A stretch of 64,000 nt of DNA from the NCBI RefSeq assembly GCF_000499845.2, contig NC_023758.2, positions 17,188,088 to 17,252,087 of the forward strand, given 5' to 3'. Within the stretch, counting starts at the first letter, position 1, and the number at the start of each line of letters is the position of its first letter. Below the pieces are notes generated by a model. It saw only the letters and a list, made by a program, of their open reading frames with translations. It did no database searches and was not told the DNA's origin. Shown one piece after another: positions 12,411-22,985 of this stretch. The position numbers and the translations under genes are program-made. This DNA comes from Phaseolus vulgaris. Its lineage: Eukaryota > Streptophyta > Magnoliopsida > Fabales > Fabaceae.

Positions 12411-14195
12411 TATAGTGTTGAAGATGGTTGCTGCCCCTTCAAGATTGTGTTTGATGAAGACTTCTATGTACATTTCATGTGTATTTTGCTTTGCTTTAAG
12501 TGTGTCTTAGGTAGTGCTTAGAGGTTGTCTAAGAGTGGGCTTTTTGCTGAGTAACTCACCTCATAACCACTGGCCATGTGATAAGAACAAGCATAAGTTT
12601 TCTTAAACTGTTTTTCACATGTTTTACAAAAAACACGTTTACTGCATAAAAATAAATCTGTTCTTTTCTAAATAAACAGATTCATTTTTAAACTGATGCC
12701 TTGGCTAAGTCTTGTGAAAATTAGATTTTGTGCATCATGTATTTTGACTAAGTCCTCTTCTTTTCAAAACGACTGTGTTTCAAATAGTTAAACTTTCTCT
12801 GTTTTCGTTTTGAAAAAATAAATCTGTTCATCTGTAAATGAATAGATTCTTTTTGTCTCTGGTGCCATGTCAAGCTTAAACGTTTTTCAGTTTTATCTCT
12901 GCACCAGAATGGTTGACTAAGTCTCCTCACTTAACAAATTCTCTAACTGCTTTTTTAAAATAAATCTGTTCATTTTATTTTCAATCTGTTCATTTTATAA
13001 CAGCTTTAACTGTTTTTCAAAATTCTGTTATAAGTTGGTTTTCTATAAAATGAAAACTTGTTTATGAGTTTAAACATCATTCATACATTTGCAAAAACAA
13101 GTTTTGACAGCAGAGAATTAAGAGTTTACAAAGGATTAGCATTTGTTCTTCAAAGATTTCGAAAATCACAAAGTGCTTGTTCTTGGTTTGGTTCCAAAAG
13201 CTTGGTGTGAGGTGCTGCTACTGTTCTAGCAATCTTGCCTACTGGTTTAAGGCAGATCTTTATATCCTCAATCAGGTGTAGTCGTTTCACTTCTCATTTC
13301 TTGTAATAGTTTGGTTTAACACTCTTCTTGATAGGTTTTCTTGGAGAGTGTGTGTGGGCTGAAATAGGTTTTTTCAGCAAGAGTACCTAAGTTCTTGTAG
13401 GTTTCAAGAACAGTGGGAATTGTGTTTGTTTGTATTGTGATTTAGTGAATTTCACCTTGGTTTTAGGTGAAGACTGGATGTAGCTCAGTTGAGTGAACCA
13501 GTATAACTGCCCTGTGTTCATTCTCTCTCAATCTCTGCAATTAAGTTTCTGCATAATTGTTAAAAAAGCAAAGAAATAAATCTGTTCAATCAATAATAAA
13601 TCTGTTCTTTCTGGGCTCAGTTCATACTGTTCTTAATTTCTGAAAAAGCTGTTTGATTCTGATAAGAACATATAAAATTTGTTAAAAGCCACTGGAACAG
13701 ATTGCTGTGATAGGTTGCTCAAGAAATTGTCAAAGCTATTAATTGAACCTTAAACAATTGCTTAAAATTGAAGCTTGCTGTTCTGTGATTCATTGTTCTT
13801 AATTTCTGGAAAACTGTTTGATATCAAGAAGAACACTCATAGTTTGTTAAAAACCACTGGAACAGGTTGATTGTAAAGGTTACTCAATTAATTGGCATGT
13901 TATCAATTGAACCTTAATCACTTGCTTGAAATTGAAGTTTGCTGTTTTGTGGTTCACTGGTTTTCGTTCTAATATCAGTGTGTGTGCATCTGGAAAATCT
14001 ATCTGCATAATCTTGTGATTAACCTTGCTGTATAAACGTTTTTCAAACAAAAACAGTGCTGAAATAAATCTGTTCATTTTCACATAAATCGATTTATTTT
14101 CTGTAAACTGTGTTAAACACTGTTTCTGGGAGAGAGTTTTAAAAGGTCAATTCACCCCCCTCTTGAACTTTGGCACTATTAAACCCAACATATAG
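12411..14195. mobile_element. Solo LTR, 1775 bp, with 5-bp target duplication
   Basis: The LTR spans 12416-14190. It begins TGTTGAAGATGG, ends TTAAACCCAACA (TG...CA), and is flanked by the exact duplication TATAG (12411-12415 and 14191-14195). There is no internal region or second LTR, so the element has probably been reduced by recombination between its two LTRs. The large LTR suggests a copia group with long LTRs such as SIRE/Maximus, but this is inference. Inside, AATAAATCTGTTC recurs many times and a 166-bp unit is duplicated in tandem. Removing the LTR and one TATAG copy restores the local gag frame across the site, which supports the boundaries. Confidence 0.8.
13628..13965. repeat. 166-bp tandem duplication inside the solo LTR
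   Basis: Two diverged copies (13628-13793 and 13794 to about 13965) both begin TGTTCTTAATTTCTG and share AAAACCACTGGAACAG-like and ATTGAACCTTAA blocks. The divergence shows that the duplication is old and belongs to the LTR family itself rather than to this copy. Confidence 0.6.
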
Positions 14196-14510
14196 TAGGC
14201 GTCATAATACAAAATATTACTAACAACCTCTTAGATATCATAAATACAAATCCCAATATACACCTTGGGAACCTAAGATCACCTTTCCCCCCTTTCTATG
14301 GGACAACCGGTGTTGATGATTACTTAAGTTGGGACATGAAGGTCAAACATATGTTTGAATGCCATCAGGTAGATCATGAAAGAAGGGTCACCCTATAAAC
14401 CCTTAGTGATGTGAGTTGATTTTTAGATGGTTCCATTTTATGGTGACACTTAGAGTTGAGATTTTAGCAATTTAATGGTGAAACCTAAGGAAGATTCCCA
14501 CTGATCACGA

Positions 14511-15479
14511 ACTTAACCAAATGGTTAAGTAAGTGTGAAGGTTGACTTCACAAAGGCAAAGATGAAAAATCAATATAAAGTGATAGTTGGAATGCAATGT
14601 GGAAGGGAAATGGAAATAAGGTAAACATCAATGGTGGTTATGGCCGAACCAAATGATGAACCATAAGCATATAACAAAAGCAAAACTAAGAGCAAGAATT
14701 CAAGACAAATACATATATGAAAGGCGAAAATGGAAATGAATAGAAAAGAGTGGAAGAATATAAGCTTTTGAAGTGGTGGTGAGAATTGTTCATGCCACTT
14801 GGGGTGTGGTAGCCACCAAGATGAGTGAAGGGCCTCCACTAGAGATTCTCACACTACTCAAGATAAGACCTAACCAAGAGGATTCAAACCTCACAAACAC
14901 CTCACACAATTTGTTAAGAGTAACTTTTCTATTCAAAATTAACATGTAATACATGGAGTAAGGCACCCTATTTATAGGAATGGGTGCCTTGGTGGCCAAG
15001 AAGGGCAAGGGTAGGATGGGAAATAAGGGAGGGGCGGCCAAGGAGGTTTGACTAAGGTCAAAACCACACCTTTAGGTTCTCCTTCTAGAAACTAGGTCAA
15101 AAACCCTAATTTTAGGTGCCTTGTCTTGAAAAGGTGGGCTTAGATCAAGCCCATTTCACTATGATCACTCCTATTTATGCTAAAGGCACTTATTCTATCC
15201 TATCTTGCTATTTGGACCCCTAAAGAGAGCTCAATTTATTTACAACTTGTTTTATTCTTAAGAAGACCAGCATGAAGAACATTAGAAGCTCTAGTTTTGT
15301 CCATTTTTCCCTCTGGTGAGGTCTTCACTTGAATGTTGAGATGACTTCTTATAGTGTGAATGGTAATGTGCATCCTTGGTCATCTCCTTGTTGGATTGGT
15401 TTGTATCACTTAGTTTCCAAGAGGCTGCAATGACTTAGTGGACTGTTTAATCCAAAGACCTTAGTATACATCACAACCC
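14511..15479. other. LTR-like repeat DNA, probably minus-oriented
   Basis: No gene. CCTATTTATAGG near 14968-14980 and the surrounding sequence look like a minus-strand LTR promoter region. Part of the sequence near 15186-15220 is the inverted relative of about 9850-9890. Boundaries were not found. Confidence 0.35.
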
Positions 15480-16252
15480 TTCAATAAAATGCTGGAATGA
15501 ACTCTGACATTAGCTACTAAGACATTACTGTTTAGATGGTGATCTTGTTGAACAACGAAGGAAAATATTTTATAGTAGAAGAAACTTTGCAAGAACATTT
15601 CTTTACACACATGCAAATGGGATCGGGTCTAAAGTTTTCTTATTCATGACAAATGATTCTCAATTTACTAAAGTATTTGGTAATAGGAAGATGACCTTGA
15701 GGCTTCCATTTTAGAAATCCAGGAGAGATCCCCTTGTGAAAAACGTACTTTTAGGTCATTCCATATATCCACTGCTTTATCCATCCATAAAAGGCTTTGT
15801 CACATAGGAACATAGACTGCATGATATGAACAGGTCATTACCACGGGTCCAAGATGAAAAGGCCTCATCGAACTTTGTTGGTTACGGACGAGTATCGTCG
15901 ATGAACTCGACCTTGTTCTTTGCGTTGGGAGCAATGACCATGGACCTACTCCAAGAATGATAGTTGGAGGAATCAAGAATAGGGTAAACGAGAGGTGTTG
16001 CTGGATTTTCATTTGTATGGAAGTACATATAACCTTAACTAAGTTCCTCGTCATCCATAAAAGACGAAGCTTGAACCATGATCCAAATAGGGATCAGAGA
16101 AAGAGAAAATCCCAAAAATAAATCACTTGTTGTCAATCTTGCTTAAAAGAAACTGCAAAAAAAAAAGAGAGATCTAAATAAAGTAGCAAGAACAAAGAGA
16201 AAAATCAAAGTAGACGCAACAGAGCTCTTCACGGAAAAGAGCTCTTATACCA
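15480..16252 (-). pseudogene. Ty1/copia gag relic with primer binding site
   Basis: Read on the minus strand, 16054 down to about 15480 contains, across several stops and frameshifts, SSNYHSWSRSM, NAKNKVEFIDD and SSWTRGNDLFIS, then a cysteine-containing tail (PDPICMCV). This is the order found in plant Ty1/copia gag proteins of the NYHSWSRSM type. Just upstream on the same strand, TGGTATAAGAGC at 16241-16252 is a one-base variant of the usual primer binding site. The matching 5' LTR should lie immediately to the right of 16252, but its outer end was not found. The downstream pol is missing. Confidence 0.65.
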
Positions 16253-16596
16253 TAGCAGAAAAATAAAGATTTCAAGAACAATAAAATTGAAGAATGAAAC
16301 CCCTGAACATGAAACAACAGTGTGGAAAAAGCAAGAAGGTTCAAGAGAAAGGCATCAACAATGCAAAAGAAAATATGTTTTCTGAAGAAAAAGGACAATT
16401 CGACAAGAGTGTACAATGCTCTAAACAAAAGTAGAGAAACGATATATAAAAGCTACAAGAGATGGATATTGAAAGAAAACAAAAGCCCAAAAAGAAAATA
16501 AAATCTGCCTAACAAACAAAGACTGTTTCTTCCTGTACCTCCATATGTTGTTCTCCCACCTCCATAAATTTTCGTATTTCCAAAAATGTCCCTATG

Positions 16597-16849
16597 TAAT
16601 ATTCCGGATTATGTAATTTGGAAGTCATTTTTCAAATTCGTAATTAGCTTCTGCATTACATAATCTGGAAGTCTTTTTTTAGATACATGATTAGCTTCCG
16701 GATTACATAATCTGAAAGTTAGAAAAGACTTCTGGATTATGTAATCCAGAAACCTTTTTTTAAATGCATGTTCGGAAGCTATTATCAAATCCAAACTTCC
16801 AGATTATATAATCTGAAATACCATTCTGGATTATATAATCCAAAATATG
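16597..16849. repeat. Array of near-palindromic GGATTATGTAATCC units
   Basis: At least five occurrences of imperfect palindromes of the form TTCTGGATTATGTAATCCAGAA, or halves of them, lie within 250 bp, separated by 25-60 bp. Adjacent copies can pair with themselves or with each other. No terminal inverted repeats or target duplication were established. Short ORFs through this region (16609-16794, 16760-16996) simply translate the repeat. Confidence 0.6.
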
Positions 16850-17690
16850 AAAGTGACACGAGAAGAATAAAAAAATATTTTCATGTTTTATATGGGATGC
16901 CAGAAGAACATATGGAGTTGCAAGAAGAAACCGTCGCAAACAAAATAGAACTGCCCAAACAGAATGACCCAAACAAACAATTTTATCACTGAGCAATTAA
17001 TATGCAAATTTCTTCAAAGATAGATTGGTGTTGAGAGATAATTCTCACATGCTTCGCATCTGTAACCATCATTCTAATATTTTCCACAACTAACTGTTTT
17101 ATTTTGTTTTGTGACAGTTGGATGTAACTAAATATTGCATAAAATGTAGTATTCCAATGAAATATTGAACATTGTCGGGACGATAATATTGAGGTTGTAC
17201 TGTGTAATGTTGTCCGCAAGCCAAAGCACTTGTTTGACAACTCGACCACTAATCTAGAAAGAATCTATGGTTGCAATAGTTTTGGAGACGATAATGAAGT
17301 TATGAAGCTAAGTTTAACACATCAAAAATAGAAAAGAGAAAGAGAGTTGATTATTCATATATCTAATCCAACAACTAATGAATTTCTAGCTAGTCTAAGT
17401 GGGACATTATTCATGTTATACATCACTTGTTTTTTTAATGAGGTCTACTTATCTACTATATCAAACTTGGTTTTACTCTTTTTTTTATTCCCCTCAATTT
17501 ATTTCTGACAATTTGAAGTTATAAATGTCTGCCCTCAATTTTCTTTATTTAAATTCAATGATAAAATCTCGGGAAACAATTGCTGCACGCAACCCCCATT
17601 CCACTTCACGTTTCTAACCCCTCTTCCCATATACTTTCCATAGTCACAACTCAAAAGTCAACACTTATTGGTATGACTTTTGAGTGCTAC
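16850..17690. other. Upstream region of the UGT gene
   Basis: No gene recognised. The last few hundred bases are the probable promoter of the glycosyltransferase at 17796, with AAAGTCAAC and GACTTTTGAG blocks at 17655-17683 that include W-box-like TTGAC complements. Confidence 0.45.
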
Positions 17691-17697
17691 TATAAAA
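17691..17697 (+). promoter_or_regulatory. TATA box of the UGT gene
   Basis: TATAAAA lies 99 bases upstream of the UGT start codon, in a suitable context for a transcription start near 17720-17730 and a leader of about 70 bases. Confidence 0.6.
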
Positions 17698-17795
17698 ACT
17701 TCACACTCTAAAACCAGAAGGCATACTCTTTTCCTAGTGTTTTCATTCTTATTACTTACCAAGTTATAGTGGTTACTTGATTACTACTAAAAAAG

Positions 17796-19214
17796 ATGAG
17801 CAATGAAGTTCATTCTTTACATGTATTCTTCATCCCTTTCTTGGCTTATGGCCATTTCATTCCCACCGTTGACATGGCCAAATTATTTGCTGAAAAGGGT
17901 GTGAAGGCCACTATCATCACCACACCCCTCAACGCACCTTTCATCACCAAAGCCATAGGAAAAACCAAAACCAGCAGCACCATGATTCATGTCAAAACAA
18001 TCGAGCTCCCATGTGCCGAGGCTGGTCTACCTAATGGGTGTGAAAACACTAACTCCCTCACTACCGGGACTTTATTTCCTGCATTCTTTAGGGCTTGTGG
18101 GTTACTACAATATCCATTTGAGCAACTATTGCTTGAGCAGCGTCCAAATTGTGTCGTTGCTGATGTTATGTTCCCATGGGCAACTGATTCAGCAGCCAAA
18201 CTTGGAGTTCCTAGCCTTGTGTACGACGGGACTAGCTTCTTCTCCATATGTGCTAACCAGTGCATGGGACTCTATGAGCCCTACAAGAATGTTTCGACTG
18301 ATTCAGAACCCTTTCTCATTCCCAACCTTCCAGGGGAGATTAAAATGACAAGGATGCAGGTCTCACCTCATGCCATGAGTGATGAAAGCTCAGGAGTGAC
18401 AAAGTTGTTGGATGAAGTAAAAGAATCAGACTTGAAAAGCTATGGGATGGTTGTTAATAGCTTTTATGAACTTGAGAAGGTTTATGCAGATCATTTGAGG
18501 AATGTTCTTGGAAGAAAAGCATGGCATATAGGCCCCATGTTTCTTTCCAACAGGGTTAAAGAAGAAAAGGCATGCATTGATGAGCATGAGTGTCTAAAAT
18601 GGCTTGACACAAAGGAACCCAATTCAGTTATTTATGTATGTTTTGGAACTACCACAAAGTTGAAAAATTCTCAACTTAAGGACATTGCTACGGGTCTTGA
18701 GGCTTCAGGGGAACAATTCATTTGGGTGATGGGGAAAAGACAAGAAGATGGAGTTGGATGGGTAGCTGATGAATTTGAGAAAAAGATGGAAGGTAAAGGA
18801 TTAATTATAAGAGGGTGGGCACCTCAAGTATTGATTCTTGAGCATGAAGCAATTGGAGCATTTGTGACTCATTGTGGATGGAATTCAATTTTGGAAGGAG
18901 TGGTTGCTGGGGTACCTATGGTAACTTGGCCTATTGCTTATGAGCAGTTTTTCAATGAGAAATTGGTGAGTGAGATCCTTAAAATTGGGGTGCCTATTGG
19001 AGCTAAAAAATGGGCTGCAGGGGTGGGGGATACTGTTAAATGGGAGGCCGTGGAGAAGGCTGTGAAAAGGATAATGAGTGGGGAAAAAGCTCATCAAATG
19101 AGGAACAAAGCTAAGATGCTCTCTCGTCTAGCTAGGGAAGCTGTGGCAGAAGGAGGATCTTCAAACTCAGATTTGAATGCTTTAATTGCTGACTTGGGTT
19201 CACTCACCAACTAA
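17796..19214 (+). CDS. UDP-glycosyltransferase, UGT73-type
   Basis: Intronless family-1 (GT1) glycosyltransferase of 472 residues, the usual length. It is predicted cytosolic and transfers a sugar from a UDP-sugar to a small acceptor such as a triterpenoid or flavonoid; the acceptor cannot be read from sequence. The N-terminal acceptor domain has the catalytic His (H20 in AYGHFIP) and the partner Asp (probably D123 in VADVMFPWATD). The C-terminal PSPG sugar-donor box runs from W341 to Q384, with WAPQ, HCGWNS (359-364) and a terminal Gln, usually linked to UDP-glucose. GTSFFS and TTPLNAPF motifs place it in group D (UGT73). Odd features are FGT at 283-285 instead of FGS, HCGWNSI instead of HCGWNST, and AYEQ at 381-384 where GAEQ or FAEQ is usual. 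A TATA box lies 99 bases upstream. A 5' fragment of a paralogue lies tail-to-tail at 19627-19851. The frame is open throughout, so the gene is probably functional. Confidence 0.93.
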   Translation: MSNEVHSLHVFFIPFLAYGHFIPTVDMAKLFAEKGVKATIITTPLNAPFITKAIGKTKTSSTMIHVKTIELPCAEAGLPNGCENTNSLTTGTLFPAFFRACGLLQYPFEQLLLEQRPNCVVADVMFPWATDSAAKLGVPSLVYDGTSFFSICANQCMGLYEPYKNVSTDSEPFLIPNLPGEIKMTRMQVSPHAMSDESSGVTKLLDEVKESDLKSYGMVVNSFYELEKVYADHLRNVLGRKAWHIGPMFLSNRVKEEKACIDEHECLKWLDTKEPNSVIYVCFGTTTKLKNSQLKDIATGLEASGEQFIWVMGKRQEDGVGWVADEFEKKMEGKGLIIRGWAPQVLILEHEAIGAFVTHCGWNSILEGVVAGVPMVTWPIAYEQFFNEKLVSEILKIGVPIGAKKWAAGVGDTVKWEAVEKAVKRIMSGEKAHQMRNKAKMLSRLAREAVAEGGSSNSDLNALIADLGSLTN

Positions 19215-19626
19215 AATAATGTAATTTCCTTTCCTATTACATTTCATTAAGTTGTGTGTGCTTAATAAGATTTCATGTTAAATAAGAGTGATATTAGAGA
19301 GAGTTTTTCACAAGTGAGTGAAGTACCATGTGCTTGTAACTCCTAATTTCAACTTGCGGTTTATTTCTATATTTCCTTTCAAATCTTACATTATTGCTCT
19401 TCACTTCAAACTTTCATTTTATACAAAATAGCAATTTAATTTTCTGAATTCTTGTAGTTTTATTGTTTCATTGGAAAGGTACTTATTACTGAATATAAAA
19501 AATATTGATGAGATGTAAGAAGTTAAATTCAATTTTAGGATTCAGTAAATATTTTAAGTTTATGATTGAAGAGAAGAGTTACTATAGTTATAATTTTTTT
19601 CAATAAATTTTCAAACTATTTATCAA
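19215..19626. other. Intergenic spacer between the UGT and its inverted fragment
   Basis: Contains the UGT 3' untranslated region, with AATAAGA-type polyadenylation-like signals near 19263. No other feature was seen. Confidence 0.5.
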
Positions 19627-19851
19627 TATGGTTTGGATGTGGATGTCGTTGCCATTAGTTTTGGATTTTTCAATGGCTTTGAAGATGAAAGGTGCATTGA
19701 GGGGTGTGGTGATTATAGTGGCCTTCACACCCTTTTCAGCAAATGATTTTGGCATATCAACTGTTGGTATCATATGGCCATGAGCCAAGAAGGGGAAGAA
19801 GAAAATGTGTAGACGCTGATATTCACAACTACCCATTTTCCCTCCACTCAC
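19627..19851 (-). pseudogene. 5' fragment of a second UGT73 gene
   Basis: Seventy-five codons on the minus strand match the N-terminus of UGT73 proteins, including HIFFFPFLAHGHMIPTVDM and KATIITTPLNAPFI. The best start is the Met at 19836 (MGSCEYQ), with an in-frame upstream Met at 19851. Homology to the intact neighbour stops after HIQTI at 19627, and an unrelated eight-codon tail leads to a stop at 19600. The acceptor domain beyond about residue 75 and the whole donor domain are absent. The fragment has no frameshift or stop within the homologous part and keeps the more canonical LAHGHMIP motif, where the intact gene has LAYGHFIP. The two face each other tail-to-tail, so this is a truncated inverted paralogue of a former UGT cluster. 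Confidence 0.85.
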
Positions 19852-20611
19852 TATTCAGTAAGCAAATTTCTTAAAAAACTTTGCGCCAAACAGGAATATC
19901 GATGAAAAAGGCCGTATAACAGAACCTATAACAATCTGCTCAGTCACTACGTATAATATTCTAGTGTCTCACCCATGGAACGCGCAGCCATTACTTAATT
20001 AATTGCGAGTGTATTTTTTTTAAAGAATTCGAAATGATCTAAGATAAAATAGGATATCTGGATAAGAAATTTAAAATAAAATAAAATTGTATAATTAAAG
20101 TAATTGAATTATTTAAAATTACAGAATTTTAAATTTAAAATAAAAAAGTAAGAATTTGAAGTTTTTCATATTCTAATATTCATGTTTTGCTTTTTTATTG
20201 GTCAGGATCGAGAGAGTCACGTCACTCGATATCAATAATTAACCGATTAGATTAATTTCAGACTAATTGGTTACCTTAATAGTAAATGGAGAAATACGTA
20301 ATAAATGAGGTAATATCTTGTAAATTCGATATACATGCGATAAATAGGTAATGCTATTTTATTAAAGATACACATTACATACGATCCATAAATGAAATAA
20401 TTCAATTTTAACACTATAAATAAGCATAGCTATACAAAAGTAAGGTACGCTTTTATCAATATATCATTCACTCTTATACAGAGCACTTAATTGATCACCA
20501 GATAACCTTTTGCAGGTTAACTCCGATAGGTTCCTTCATTTGAAATGCTTGTTTGCTTGGAGTTTTTGGAGGAATTGGCATAAGCTTGGTGTAGGAAGTG
20601 GATCAAGCATG
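19852..20611. other. Intergenic, possible LTR fragment
   Basis: No gene. TATAAATAAG near 20416 followed by a CACTCTTATACAGAGCACTT stretch resembles a retrotransposon LTR promoter and leader, but no boundaries were found. Confidence 0.35.
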
Positions 20612-21032
20612 GTTCCAATGGAGCTATGGATTCTTTGTAGGTGCATGAAGAGTAGGGAGAGTGATTGGTTGGGCCATATCACTTGAAAAGATGAAGAAGA
20701 AGACCAAAGGTATTTATCCTAAAGAGGTTTAGACAAGGGAGTGAGTAGTGATATGGCCCAACCATTTTCTTAGGTTATATCTCTTGAAGAACCAAAGCTC
20801 TTGATACCAAATGATAGTGTATGCCTTCATTCCGAATTGATTTCTTGAATTTGAGAGGATTGACAAAAACTTGATGGAGGAAATGGAATAAGGATAGCTC
20901 CAATGAAGCTATGGATTTCTTGAAGGTGCATGAAGAGTAGGGAAAGTGATTGGTTTGGCCATATCACTTGGAGAGGTTAAGAAGAAGATCAAGGTGTCTA
21001 TCCTAGAGTGGTCTAGACAAGGGAGTGAGAAA
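20612..21032. repeat. Direct duplication of about 135 bp
   Basis: The segment from TTCCAATGGAGCTATGGATT (about 20612-20745) recurs diverged at about 20896-21032. Both copies contain GTGCATGAAGAGTAGGGA and GGCCATATCACTTG. The spacing is 284 bases. The flanking DNA looks LTR-derived; no coding content was recognised. Confidence 0.6.
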
Positions 21033-21900
21033 GCTAGCAAACTTAGCAGCAATTCACTCATATATTTGATCTTAGAATGAGAGCCAAGCACCCCAATATA
21101 TAGTGATGAGGTCTGGCCAAGGTTACAAGAAAATAGGTGGGAAAATTCAAAAGAAATAGGTTTGAAATTGGTGCCCATTTGGAGTCACATTGCCAGCATG
21201 ACCAAGGTGTGTTCATGTGACTGTTTTTAGGTTAATGATTGGCCTAGGTTAAATTACGGGTCTTAATGAAACCCTAATTTAATCTAGGTTGGATTTTAGA
21301 TGCCTAATTCAATCCTAATTACAATTAAGAAAATTTACAACTATTTTTCCTACTCTACTTTTGCAAGAAAAAATAAATTCTACTCTAAAGAAAATACATT
21401 AGGTTATGGATTTTTTGAATATGTATAAAAGGGTGTCTCTGCCATAAGTAGTAGAGTCTCAATCTTCTTGAATCTTCCTTGCCATTGATCTAGAAAGTTA
21501 GCAAAATATCTTTCTACTTCCTAGCAGCAAAACTACTCCAATTCCTCACCAAAATCTCTCATTCTTGGTGCAAACTTTTCTCTATTCCACTGCCACTGCA
21601 TTCAACTTCTACAATCCATCACCTTGGATTGCATCATCAAAAATGATTCCCACGCATAAGAATGAATTAAGTCTAGTATGTGTTTGTTTCTGGTAGCTAT
21701 TCTAAAAAACTTCTTCCTATGTTGCTTATTTATCCCAGTAGAAAGATAAAACAACCTCTTTGAGCCCTTAGTAAGAGATTACATTCTGCAAGGATTTTCA
21801 TACCTCACTCTCACTATGTTTTCGATGCCACATCATCATCACTTCATCTTGACTTGTTAATGTAATTGGTGCATCTGATTCTTGTATCGTATCTCCCAAA
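21033..21900. other. LTR-like repeat DNA, no gene
   Basis: CAATCCATCACCTTGGATTGC near 21615-21637 is shared with the LTR-like segment at about 11718-11742, so this is probably another fragment of the same retrotransposon family. No ORF of interest. Confidence 0.4.
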
Positions 21901-22985
21901 AGCTCATATGAATTTGCTATGATTTCTTTGCTTTCATTGCTACCAATCATACCCTTTGATTTGTGCATACAACACAATCATACATTTTAATTTTGACAAT
22001 AAAAACTCTAACAACCTCTAAGGCATGATAATTTCCTATGACCTCAAATCCTCCTAAGAAGATTCATATCTATAAAGTCAATCTCGATATGGAGTAATGT
22101 GCCAAGTTGCACCTAAATCCATTATCCTTGTATCATGTAACTCTTTCAAACCATTAAGTTCACTTGAATCCATTATCCATATATCATGTAACTTTTCCAC
22201 AATTAGAGCTAATGAATGCTTTGTTGACCAAAATATTTTCCTATTCTAAGATACTTGCAACACAATATTGTGAGGTTGATAGTTTAGAGTTCATTCTTTC
22301 GATGCCAAATATCTTTCTTTGCATGCCCTTTCTCCGTAATGGTAGCATTTGAGATGTTTCCTACTTATAGACTTTGATCTATCATGATTTTGCTCCTAAT
22401 AAAGTCACGTTTTATCTATCTACCTTTCAACATCGTCAAAGTCTTTGTTTGCTTAGAACTTTCACTTTTTCTACATTACTTCTTTTGCTTGGATTTTTCT
22501 TTAAGAATAACTCCGACAACATCCTCAATATGTAAGTGACCATCAACATTATTATTTGTTATATTGATTATGAGTTGATTATACATATCAGCTACTCTCT
22601 AAAGTAGAAGTTCCACACTTTCATTTTCAATTATGTTGAAATTTACAACTGAAAATTGAGCAAATAACATATTAAAATTGTTGATGGGGTTTATCATTGA
22701 TGCAAACTCACTCATTTGAAGATTATAAAGTTTTTTCTTCAAGAATACTCTTGTGTGAGGTGTCTTCATCTTGACTTTCCATAATAAAAAATTATTCTCA
22801 TTGAACTTCTCTATATCATATTTTGTTGTCATGACTTTAAAACCAACTTATGCACTTTTCACTATGAATAATGTCTACTAGAACAACAACAATAGATTGC
22901 AAACTAGTTCATCATATAAATTCCTAATAAAGATAAGAGTCACTAATGGACACACTTAAATACCAAGTTGTTCCTTTATCATAAT
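21901..22985 (-). pseudogene. Ty1/copia gag relic with internal deletion
   Basis: On the minus strand the frame beginning at 22832 (MTTKYDIEKFNENNFLLW) matches the start of copia gag proteins (KYDIEKFNGKNDFSLW). After about 22 residues it jumps directly to a later gag block (KKKLYNLQMSE), showing an internal deletion. Further down, near 22310-22345, a decayed zinc-knuckle-like KGHAKKD is present in a shifted frame. Upstream, GGTATTTAAGTGTG near 22956-22970 may be a degenerate primer binding site. A leader segment of the same family (about 22860-22985) recurs inside the LTR element at about 33800-33980. Protease and later domains were not recognised. Confidence 0.6.

Larger units (their letters stand above)
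12205..14510 (+). pseudogene. Ty3/gypsy gag relic interrupted by a solo LTR
   Basis: The gag reading frame starts near 12205 and continues to 12415, with a His/Ser/Arg-rich block (SRSRHGEGSHRHPSVHHHS) and one internal stop. It is interrupted by the solo LTR at 12416-14190. After the second copy of the 5-bp target duplication the same frame resumes, with a further stop and then a frameshift, into a retrotransposon-gag core near 14270-14400 (PPFYGTTGVDDYLSWDMKV and HMFECHQVDHERRV). This order and composition match the gag at 42574-43286 in the nested element (HHHHEERR, then PNVKLPSFSGESDPNVYL). The relic is non-functional; no zinc knuckle or pol was found downstream. Confidence 0.6.
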
